DNA of 64,000 nucleotides, taken from positions 1 through 64,000 of the forward strand of contig JAPDDQ010000036.1 of the NCBI GenBank assembly GCA_027587225.1. The letters run 5' to 3'. Below are positions 57,431 through 64,000 of the stretch, one piece after another. The DNA comes from Solirubrobacter taibaiensis (GTDB taxonomy: Bacteria; Actinomycetota; Thermoleophilia; Solirubrobacterales; Solirubrobacteraceae). A program made the position numbers and the translations under genes. How positions within the stretch are numbered: the stretch's first letter is position 1; the number at the start of each line of letters is the position of its first letter. Below the pieces are notes generated by a model. It did no database searches, was not told the origin of the DNA, and worked only from the letters and a program-made list of their open reading frames with translations.

Positions 57431-58573
57431 GTGCCGTCGCCGACCGCCGTTCGCCGCCGCCGCGTCTCGGTGCTCGCCGCGGCGCTGGTCGCCCTCTTCG
57501 CCGGGGTCGCGATCGGGGCCGGTGACGATGACGCGCCGACGGTCCGCGAAGTGCGCGAGGTCGTCGGCACCCCCGCGGCCCAGACACCCCAGCCGACGGC
57601 CACGCCGGAGCCACAACCGGTCGATGACCTGAGCCTCAAGCAGCAGGTCGGCCAGCTGATCGTGCTGCGCTTCCAGGGGACGACGGCGCCGAAGTACGTA
57701 CGCGACGCGCTCACGAGCCGGTGGACGTCCGGGGTGATCCTGTTCAAGGACAACATCACCTCGCCCGATCAGCTCAAGCGGCTCACGCGCTCGCTCCGGC
57801 GCGCGAGCCCGGACGCGACGCCGATCATCTCCACCGACCAGGAGGGCGGCGACATCCGCCGGATCGAGTGGGCGCCGCCCGCCGTCGGGCAGGCGCGGCA
57901 GGTCCCGGGGCGCGACGCAAAGGCCGCGGCGCAGGCGCTGAAGGCGCACGGGCTGAACGTCACCCTCGCGCCGGTCGCGGACGTGCCGACCGTCAGCGGG
58001 TCCGCGATGGCCGGGCGCGCGTTCTCCACCGACCCGGCAAAGGCCGCCGCGGCGACCAAGGCGGCGGTCGAGGGCTGGCGCGCCGGGGGCGTCGCCGCCA
58101 CGGCGAAGCACTTCCCGGGGCTCGGCGGGGCGACCACCAACACGGACTTCGGCTCGGCCAGCATCGCCGGCGCCCCCACGGACGCCGACCTCGCCCCGTT
58201 CAAGGCCGCGATCGCGGCCAAGGTGCCGCTGATCATGAGCTCGAACGCACGCTACCCGCGTCTGGATCCAGACCGGATCGCCGGCCAGTCGAGTCCGATC
58301 CTCGAGGGCCTCCTGCGCGACCAGCTCCAGTACGAGGGCGTGGTCATCACCGACTCGATCGAGGCCAAGTCGGTCCGCGCGACCGGTTCGGTGGAGCAGA
58401 TCGCCGTGCGGTCGGTGCGCGCGGGCAACGACATCGTGCTCACGACGGGTCAGGGTTCGTGGCTGCGGGCGTACCGCGCGCTGCTCGCGGAGGCCAAACG
58501 CTCGAAGGCGTTCCGGGAACGCGTCCGCACGTCAGCCGCGCGGGTGCTCGAGCTCCAGATGAGACTGTCCTAA
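57431..58573 (+). CDS. GH3-family beta-N-acetylglucosaminidase-like protein
   Basis: A 380-residue protein with an N-terminal membrane anchor or signal (VSVLAAALVALFAGVAIGAG), a Pro/Thr linker and a GH3 catalytic barrel: GQLIVLRFQG, GVILFKDNI, ISTDQEGGDIRRI, KHFPGLGG (His-loop of NagZ-type enzymes) and GVVITDSIEAKSV (nucleophile Asp). It probably releases GlcNAc from peptidoglycan fragments outside the membrane. The GTG at 57431 follows TACCCT (57417-57422) by 8 nt. Confidence 0.9.
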   Translation: MPSPTAVRRRRVSVLAAALVALFAGVAIGAGDDDAPTVREVREVVGTPAAQTPQPTATPEPQPVDDLSLKQQVGQLIVLRFQGTTAPKYVRDALTSRWTSGVILFKDNITSPDQLKRLTRSLRRASPDATPIISTDQEGGDIRRIEWAPPAVGQARQVPGRDAKAAAQALKAHGLNVTLAPVADVPTVSGSAMAGRAFSTDPAKAAAATKAAVEGWRAGGVAATAKHFPGLGGATTNTDFGSASIAGAPTDADLAPFKAAIAAKVPLIMSSNARYPRLDPDRIAGQSSPILEGLLRDQLQYEGVVITDSIEAKSVRATGSVEQIAVRSVRAGNDIVLTTGQGSWLRAYRALLAEAKRSKAFRERVRTSAARVLELQMRLS

Positions 58574-58627
58574 GAGGCGGGTAAACCAGGACTTCCGGTC
58601 GACGTTACCGGGCTTACACTCTCGTCC

Positions 58628-61018
58628 GTGAATGAGGAAGAGGGCCGCCGGGCCATCGGCGGCGGGGTCAATGATTCGGCGCTCTCGCTCGCAAGCGAGT
58701 GGCGAAAACTCAGTCGGCTGGCAACGATCGTCGCGGTATTCACTTCCCCGGCGACGTTCGCGCTACTCCACTATCGCTTCGACTGGGGTCTCCCCTGGGC
58801 GATCCTGGGCGCCATCGCCGGCATCGTGATCTTCCGCGGCGGCGTGGACGTGCTCGCGCACAAGATGGTGCCGTTCCCGGCGCTCTACGGCGCCGACGAG
58901 GAGCTGCGCCGGCAGGACGTGGTGACGCGCCGGCGCCATTGGTACTGGAAGACCAAGTACCGCCGCACGTTCTGGCTGGTCTTCTTCCTCACGATCATCT
59001 TTGTGATCGCGATGTTGGCCGCCGGCGAGTGGTCGCTCTCGGCCGGCCTGGACAAGATGGGCGAGTGGTGGGACCGCTACTCGCCGATGATCGCGATGTA
59101 CGGGATGATCGGGTTCTTCCTGTTCTTCGTGAACCTGCTGATCCTGTTCGGCCCGCTGTTCTTCTTCTCGATCCAGCAGATCAAGGGCTATGAGCCGGGA
59201 GACGCGGACTGGGGCGTCAAGCTCGACGACGTCCGCGGCCAGGCCGAGGCCAAGGAGGAGATCCGCCGGGTCGTCTCGCTCTGGCAGTCCGGTGAGGAGT
59301 TCGAGAAGGCGGGCGGCAAGCGCGAGCGCGGCGTGCTCTTCCTCGGCCCGCCCGGCACCGGCAAGACGATGCTCTCCAAGGCCATCGCGACGTCCTTCAA
59401 CTGCCCGTTCGTGACCATCCCGGGCTCCGGCTTCCAGCAGATGTTCATGGGCATGGACGCGCTGCTGGTGCGCTACATGGCCCGCAAGGCCAAGAAGCTC
59501 GCCGCCAAGTGGGGCGGCCAGTGCATCGTGTTCATCGACGAGATCGACGCCGTCGGCATGCGCCGCGCGTCGCTCGGCTCCGGCTTCCAGCCGCTGCAGA
59601 GCCGCTCCATCCACGACTCGTTGTTCTACGGCGAGATGGGCGCGCTGACGTGGGATGGCGACCTCGTGTTCGAGACCCCCGAGTGGCGAGACCGCATGTT
59701 CGCCATGCGCGCCGAACCCAAGCGCGGGTTCCTGCCCGAGCCGCTCGCGAACGTGTTCGGCCGCGTGAACGGGTTCGTCGGCGGCATGGGCGGCATGGGC
59801 GGCGGCGGCCAAGCGCTCAACCAGCTGCTGGTCGTGATGGACGGCATCGACGAGCCGCCGCTGCGCAAGAAGTTCTTCACCAAGAAGTTCAACACCTTCC
59901 TGGACGCGATGTACATCATCCCGCAGAAGGTGTTCGGCAAGCGCATCCGGCTCAAGCCGCCGAAGCCCCGCGAGGAGCAGATCTACTTCATCGGCGCCTG
60001 CAACGTGCCGCTCGAGGCGCTGGACCCGGCGCTCATCCGCCCAGGCCGCATGGGCCGCCACATCTTCTTCCGCACGCCCACGTGGGAGGACCGGCGCGAC
60101 GTCTTCGACCTGTACATCAAGAAGGTCGCGCACGAGCCGTCGCTGGACACGCCGAAGGCGCGCGACGAACTGGCCCGCATCACGTCCGGCTACTCGCCCG
60201 CGATGATCGACCAGGTGTGCTCGCTGGCGCTGACGTACGCGCACTCCGACGGGCGCCCGGTATTCAGCCGCCAGGACATCCTGGAGGCGATGACGACGGT
60301 CGAGTCCGGCGTCGCCATCGGCCAGGCCTACGCCAAGCACGAGAGCCGCTCGATCGCCATCCACGAGGCCGGCCACGCCGTCTGCGGGCACCTGTTCAAG
60401 GAGAACGGGATGTCGGTCCGGCTGTCGATCCGCCGGCGCGGCAGCAGCGGCGGCCACTACTACAACGCCGAGATCGAGGACCGGTTCGTGCACTGGCGCA
60501 GCGAGCGGATCGGCGACCTGGTCGTCACGCTCGGCGCCTACGCGGCGGAGCACACGTTCTACGGCCAGAACACAACCGGCGTCGGCGGCGACCTGCACTC
60601 GGTCACCGTGCGCGCCGCGCACCTGGTCAGCCTCTCCGGCATGGGCCCGGCGCCGATCGACCTCGCCGACCGGATCGCGGACCGCGAGGAGCGCGAGAAG
60701 GAAGAGGAGCGCATCATCAAGCGCTTCCAGAAGATCGGCTACCAGCTCATGCACCGCACCAGCGGCGGCGACAGCGCGTACGACGCGGCGCTCAAGGACC
60801 CGCCGAAGCGCGAGCAGGTCGCCGGTCTGCTCGGCCAGTGCTTCGTGATCGCCTGGAACACGATCCAGCTCAACCGCGAAGGCACCGAGTACGTCGCCGA
60901 GCGCCTGATCGACGAAGTCGAGCTCTACGGCGACGACGTCGTGGAACTCCTCAATGGCGCGCGCCTGCGCAAGCCCGAAATCGACGTTCTGGATGAGAAG
61001 ACATGGCCCGTGATCTGA
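58628..61018 (+). CDS. FtsH-type membrane AAA metalloprotease with large insertions
   Basis: A 796-residue protein with about four N-terminal membrane helices (to residue 183) and Walker A GPPGTGKT (240-247). The pore-loop GSGFQQMFMG aligns with the FtsH FVEMFVG. Walker B FIDEIDAVG is at 302-310, the second region of homology DPALIRPGRMGRH at about 466, and the zinc motif HEAGH at 579-583, with the third ligand in VGGDLHSVT. Typical FtsH is about 600-650 residues. Here residues 311-396 and 409-450 are inserts within the ATPase domain, one Gly/Met-rich (GGMGGMGGGG). Short spacing and overlap couple it to the next membrane protein. GTG 58628 follows TACACT by 7 nt. Confidence 0.93.
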   Translation: MNEEEGRRAIGGGVNDSALSLASEWRKLSRLATIVAVFTSPATFALLHYRFDWGLPWAILGAIAGIVIFRGGVDVLAHKMVPFPALYGADEELRRQDVVTRRRHWYWKTKYRRTFWLVFFLTIIFVIAMLAAGEWSLSAGLDKMGEWWDRYSPMIAMYGMIGFFLFFVNLLILFGPLFFFSIQQIKGYEPGDADWGVKLDDVRGQAEAKEEIRRVVSLWQSGEEFEKAGGKRERGVLFLGPPGTGKTMLSKAIATSFNCPFVTIPGSGFQQMFMGMDALLVRYMARKAKKLAAKWGGQCIVFIDEIDAVGMRRASLGSGFQPLQSRSIHDSLFYGEMGALTWDGDLVFETPEWRDRMFAMRAEPKRGFLPEPLANVFGRVNGFVGGMGGMGGGGQALNQLLVVMDGIDEPPLRKKFFTKKFNTFLDAMYIIPQKVFGKRIRLKPPKPREEQIYFIGACNVPLEALDPALIRPGRMGRHIFFRTPTWEDRRDVFDLYIKKVAHEPSLDTPKARDELARITSGYSPAMIDQVCSLALTYAHSDGRPVFSRQDILEAMTTVESGVAIGQAYAKHESRSIAIHEAGHAVCGHLFKENGMSVRLSIRRRGSSGGHYYNAEIEDRFVHWRSERIGDLVVTLGAYAAEHTFYGQNTTGVGGDLHSVTVRAAHLVSLSGMGPAPIDLADRIADREEREKEEERIIKRFQKIGYQLMHRTSGGDSAYDAALKDPPKREQVAGLLGQCFVIAWNTIQLNREGTEYVAERLIDEVELYGDDVVELLNGARLRKPEIDVLDEKTWPVI

Positions 61019-61956
61019 TCCCTCCGCCCTCGCCGGCCGGGCGCTCGGTGGCGCCGGGAACGCCGCCGCCGACGCATCAGTTCGTCGAGCTCCCACCGGA
61101 GCCGGTGGCCGAGACGCCCGCGCCGCCACGGGTCGAGCAGAAGCTCAACCTCCCGCCGACCCAGTACCGCAACCGGTTCGGGTTCCTGGCCGGCGCGCTG
61201 GGTGGTGTCGTGCTGGGCTCGATCGCGCTCGCGATCGCGGTCTTCGCGTACAGCGACAGCGGCGGCGACGACTACGGGATGCATCCGAACTGGTCGGCGT
61301 GGCAGCCCGCCGATGAGACGCTGGCCGACGGCGCGAAGGAGATCGCGGCCCACGTCGGCGCCCAGTACAAGCACCCGAACGGCGACCAGCTGCTGCAGGT
61401 CAAGGCCGTCACCGGCGAGATCCCGCTCACGCTCCAAGCCAGCACCATCACCGACCTGACCGGCGACACCGTCATCTACCAGATGGACGGCCTCGGCGAG
61501 GGCGGCTCGATCACCGGCGAGGCGAGCATCGCGCGCGGCGCGGTCGTGTTCCGCGAGGCGCTGGAGCTCTCGCTGTACACGTTCCGCTACCTCCCGGACG
61601 CCGAGGGCGTGATGGTGATGATCCCGCCGCCGCCGGCCGACCCGGCCGAGGCCGCCGAGGTCGCGGCCGCGCAGGCGAAAGCCGCGACGGACCCGGCTGC
61701 CGCCGCGAAGGTCGCCGACGCCGCGGCGAAGGCCAAGGACAAGTACCGCGCGATCTATTTCCGCCCGGGCGACCTGAAGTCCGAGCTGCAGGTCCCGCTC
61801 GGCGTGACGGTGCCGGCCGGCGCGCCGAACGCGAAGACGATCACCCAGGCCCAGGCCGACGACGTCAACCGGCGCGTCCGGCCCAACCTGTTCACGTGGG
61901 AGCAGAACCTCCAGACCGGCGCGCTCTTGATGCACCCGATGCGGGCCACTCCCTGA
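61003..61956 (+). CDS. Membrane protein coupled to the FtsH-like protease
   Basis: A 317-residue protein: a Pro-rich cytoplasmic N-terminus (IPPPSPAGRSVAPGTPPPTH), one helix at about 59-82 (FLAGALGGVVLGSIALAIAVF) and a large extracytoplasmic part. The latter has an Ala-rich helix (EAAEVAAAQAKAATDPAAAA) between two beta-rich regions. It starts 16 nt inside the protease gene, and both share the downstream small ORF. No family recognised. Adaptor, substrate or regulator of the protease is inference, analogous to membrane partners of FtsH. Confidence 0.75.
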   Translation: MARDLIPPPSPAGRSVAPGTPPPTHQFVELPPEPVAETPAPPRVEQKLNLPPTQYRNRFGFLAGALGGVVLGSIALAIAVFAYSDSGGDDYGMHPNWSAWQPADETLADGAKEIAAHVGAQYKHPNGDQLLQVKAVTGEIPLTLQASTITDLTGDTVIYQMDGLGEGGSITGEASIARGAVVFREALELSLYTFRYLPDAEGVMVMIPPPPADPAEAAEVAAAQAKAATDPAAAAKVADAAAKAKDKYRAIYFRPGDLKSELQVPLGVTVPAGAPNAKTITQAQADDVNRRVRPNLFTWEQNLQTGALLMHPMRATP

Positions 61957-62171
61957 CGTTCGGGCTGTGTGCGGATTGCGCGCGTCAGCGCGTGATCCGC
62001 AATACGCGCGGGTCCGTGTTCTCGATGTGCGAACGCGGACTGGCGGGTGAGCCCGGCTACGCCAAGTATCCGCCGATGCCGGTGCTGCGCTGCGCCGGGT
62101 TCGAGCCGCTTACATGCGGCGGTGGCCGAGCTTCGCCAGTTCCTCGTGGTGGCTCGTCACCCGCTGCTTGA
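61953..62171 (+). CDS. Small Cys-rich (zinc-ribbon-like) protein
   Basis: In this frame the sequence FGLCADCARQRVIRNTRGSV is followed by FSMCERGLAGEPGYAKYPPM and PVLRCAGFEP. It has CxxC plus two further Cys, the plan of a short conserved zinc-binding protein found in many actinobacteria. No ATG is available: the likeliest start is CTG 61953, overlapping the preceding stop as CTGA, or GTG 61896 inside the upstream gene. The 3' end overlaps the antisense gene at 62110-62409. The first 30 bases could also fold into a strong hairpin (GCGGAT...ATCCGC, 61971-62000). Confidence 0.5.
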   Translation: MTFGLCADCARQRVIRNTRGSVFSMCERGLAGEPGYAKYPPMPVLRCAGFEPLTCGGGRASPVPRGGSSPAA

Positions 62172-62409
62172 CCGGATCGGTGTCCGGGCGGGCGTGGACG
62201 AGGCCCCACATGGCGTCGGCGACCTGCTCGGCCGATTCCGGCGTGGCACGGCTGCGCATCTCGTCGACCAGGGCGAACTCGAGGCGCTCGATCTTCTGCT
62301 CGGCGGTGCCTTCACCCAGTGACGGGAACGGGACGCCGCGCAGGTTCTCGTCCCACGCACCTTTGACGTAGGCGAAGCGATTGCGAAGAGCGATCGGATC
62401 GGAAGTCAT
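62110..62409 (-). CDS. Conserved small hypothetical protein
   Basis: A 99-residue helical protein from ATG 62409: MTSDPIALRNRFAYVKGAWD, then EQKIERLEFALVDEMRSRATPESAEQVADAMWGLVHARPDTDPVKQRVTSHHEEL. It looks like a compact helical bundle without signal peptide or Cys. I recognise no function. Continuing the frame upstream leads only into antisense of the ABC transporter, so ATG 62409 is the sensible start. Confidence 0.65.
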   Translation of the reverse strand: MTSDPIALRNRFAYVKGAWDENLRGVPFPSLGEGTAEQKIERLEFALVDEMRSRATPESAEQVADAMWGLVHARPDTDPVKQRVTSHHEELAKLGHRRM

Positions 62410-62487
62410 GCGTGCCGCATCGTAACCAGGTCTTAGGACTAACAGCGCACAGATCCCGAACCGGGCGGCGCCTATCGTGTTAGTTGC

Positions 62488-64000
62488 GTGCACACCTTTG
62501 GACGACTTCTTGGTTTCTTGCGCCCGTACAAGCCGGGAGTGTTCTGGTCGCTGCTGCTCGCGGCCGCCGCGATGGTCTGCACCGTCGCGATTCCGTGGCT
62601 GACGGGTCGCGCGGTCGACCAGATCTCCGCGGGTGACCGCGACGGCCTGCGGACGCTCGCGACCCTGATCGTCGCCGTGGCCGTCGGCCGGCTCGGGCTG
62701 TCGGTCGCGCGGCGGCTCGTCGCCGGCAAGGTCTCGCTCGCGATCGAGTACGACCTGCGGACGCTGCTCTACGCCCATCTGCAGAAGCTGGAGCTCGGGT
62801 TCTTCGCCGGCCAGCAGACGGGCCAGCTGATGTCGCGCGCCACCGTGGACCTGTCGTCCGTGCGCTTCTTCCTCGGCTACGGGCTCGTCTTCATCCTGCA
62901 GTCGGCGCTGACGATCCTGCTCGGCGCGGCGGCGATGTTCGTCCTCTCCCCCGCCCTCGCGGCGCTCGCGCTGATCCCGGTCCCGTTCGTGGTCGTCGTC
63001 GCCACGCGCTATGGCCGCCGCTCGCGGCCCGTGCTGCAGGAGGTCCAGCAGCGCATCGCCGAGGTCACCGCCGACGTCGAGGAGAACATCTCCGGCGTGC
63101 GCGTGGTCAAGGCCTTCGCGGCCGAGCCACGCCAGCTCACGCGCTTCCGCGCCAACGTCGCGCGCGTGTTCGAGCAGTCGATGATCGGCACCCGGCTGCG
63201 TGCGTTCTACAACCCGTTCCTGGCGTTTCTGCCGAACCTGGGCCTGGCCGTGATCCTGCTCGTCGGCGGGCGCCAGGTGATCAACGGGACGCTGTCGCTC
63301 GGCGACTTCACGGCGTTCTACACGTACCTGCTGATGATGATCGGGCCGATGCGGATGCTCGGCGTCGCACTCGGCCTGGCCCAGCGCGCGAGCGCCTCCG
63401 GGGCCCGGCTGTTCGAGATCCTGGACCGCGAGCCCGAGATCGTGTCCGGGCCCGCCGCGATGCCGGACGGCCGTGGACACGTGCAGCTGCGGGACGTGAC
63501 GTTCGGCTACGGCTCCGGCCCGGACGCGCTGCGCCACGTGACGCTGGACGTCGAGGCCGGCTCGACGGTCGCGCTGGTCGGCGCGACGGGCTCGGGCAAG
63601 TCGACGCTCGTCCAGCTGCTCTCGCGCCTGTACGACCCGACCTCCGGCACCGTCTCGATCGACGGCGCGGACGTGCGCTCGGTGGACGTGGTGGCGCTGC
63701 GGCGGGAGATCGCGGTCGTCGACGACGACCCGTTCCTGTTCTCGGACACGGTCGCGGGCAACATCGCCTACGCGCGGCCGGACGCGTCGCGGGAAGACAT
63801 CGAGCGCGCTGCGGAGCGCGCCCAGGCGGCGGAGTTCATCGACGACCTGCCGGACGGCTACGACACCCGCGTCGGCGAACGCGGGCTGACGTTGAGCGGC
63901 GGCCAGCGCCAGCGGATCGCGATCGCGCGGGCGCTGCTGGCCGACCCGCGCGTGCTCATCCTCGACGACGCCACCTCCTCCGTGGACGCCACCACCGAGC
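62488..64000 (+). CDS. ABC exporter half-transporter with degenerate ATP site (cut by window edge)
   Basis: About 504 codons from GTG 62488: an N-terminal six-helix exporter domain (PYKPGVFWSLLLAAAAMVCTVAIPW, SVRFFLGYGLVFILQSALTIL, AFLPNLGLAVILLVGGRQV) and an ATPase domain with Walker A GATGSGKST (about 366), signature LSGGQRQR (about 470) and Walker B VLILDDATSS. The catalytic Glu after Walker B is Asp, and the Q-loop reads VVDDDPFLF instead of xxQDPxLF. Both are signs of the non-catalytic half of a heterodimeric exporter, so the partner should follow beyond the window. TATCGT (62473-62478) lies 9 nt before the GTG. Confidence 0.9.
   Translation, partial: MHTFGRLLGFLRPYKPGVFWSLLLAAAAMVCTVAIPWLTGRAVDQISAGDRDGLRTLATLIVAVAVGRLGLSVARRLVAGKVSLAIEYDLRTLLYAHLQKLELGFFAGQQTGQLMSRATVDLSSVRFFLGYGLVFILQSALTILLGAAAMFVLSPALAALALIPVPFVVVVATRYGRRSRPVLQEVQQRIAEVTADVEENISGVRVVKAFAAEPRQLTRFRANVARVFEQSMIGTRLRAFYNPFLAFLPNLGLAVILLVGGRQVINGTLSLGDFTAFYTYLLMMIGPMRMLGVALGLAQRASASGARLFEILDREPEIVSGPAAMPDGRGHVQLRDVTFGYGSGPDALRHVTLDVEAGSTVALVGATGSGKSTLVQLLSRLYDPTSGTVSIDGADVRSVDVVALRREIAVVDDDPFLFSDTVAGNIAYARPDASREDIERAAERAQAAEFIDDLPDGYDTRVGERGLTLSGGQRQRIAIARALLADPRVLILDDATSSVDATTE

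Noticed and set aside
58763..61129. 788-residue open frame antisense to the FtsH-like gene
   Set aside because: Antisense shadow typical of GC-rich codon usage: no recognisable motifs, low-complexity composition, and it covers a gene with full catalytic motifs.
1..64000. tRNA, rRNA, transposase, integrase, phage or attachment sites
   Set aside because: None seen on reading both strands; a short or divergent tRNA cannot be fully excluded without a covariance search.

Overview
The window is 64 kb of very GC-rich DNA, packed with short operons and convergent or divergent pairs, and reads as a chromosomal segment of an actinobacterium. An F420-type luciferase-like oxidoreductase, a GAF/SpoIIE/anti-sigma/STAS phosphatase, a wax-ester synthase, frequent GTG/TTG starts and many secreted proteins with alanine-rich signal peptides suggest a deep-branching soil lineage such as Solirubrobacterales/Thermoleophilia. 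This placement is inference; no rRNA or tRNA is present. I see no phage, IS element or CRISPR array.

Layout. 1-6.5 kb: the N-terminal half of an AAA/LuxR-type regulator, a large secreted protein of unknown function, a papain-like protease with unusual residue order, and a secreted RTX-like repeat protein with a readable promoter. 6.5-10 kb: CorA translationally coupled to a multidomain phosphatase. 10-10.4 and 23.5-23.76 kb: two copies of a structured intergenic repeat whose stems covary. 10.4-21.4 kb: a secreted glycosidase, an acyl-CoA dehydrogenase, a catabolic operon (SDR, aldehyde dehydrogenase, M20 hydrolase, DUF3311, Na+/solute symporter) divergent from a proline-racemase-family enzyme, a TolB-like propeller and a cytidylate-kinase-like protein. 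21.4-27.9 kb: SirB1-like protein, methyltransferase, a DNA-glycosylase-fold-like protein, then a tightly overlapping lipid-modification operon (FAD oxidoreductase, DUF1365, Cfa-type methyltransferase, small membrane protein, alpha/beta hydrolase). 27.9-37 kb: surface proteins sharing a C-terminal Cys domain, wax-ester synthase/DGAT, an orphan molybdenum hydroxylase, GNAT and amidohydrolase.

37-47 kb is a potassium island. A KdpD N-terminal sensor protein and KdpE diverge from a 14-bp gap. The transporter operon follows (two mini-peptides, then kdpA-kdpC-kdpB in the unusual A-C-B order), with a DUF389 membrane protein after it. The missing KdpD transmembrane/kinase half lies convergently about 6.4 kb away. 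47-57 kb holds mostly housekeeping and redox genes: MetE-like, CtaG, aldo/keto reductase, MsrA behind a perfect 22-bp palindrome, GDPD, hydrolase, LLM oxidoreductase, EamA transporter, SDR, STAS protein, glyoxalase. 57-64 kb carries a GH3 glycosidase, an enlarged FtsH-type AAA protease coupled to a membrane protein and a small Cys-rich protein, and a truncated ABC exporter half.

Two expression habits recur. At least 15 genes have a TAnnnT hexamer 6-9 nt before the start codon, suggesting widespread leaderless mRNAs. Operon genes are joined by 1- or 4-nt stop/start overlaps that also use GTG, TTG and perhaps CTG.
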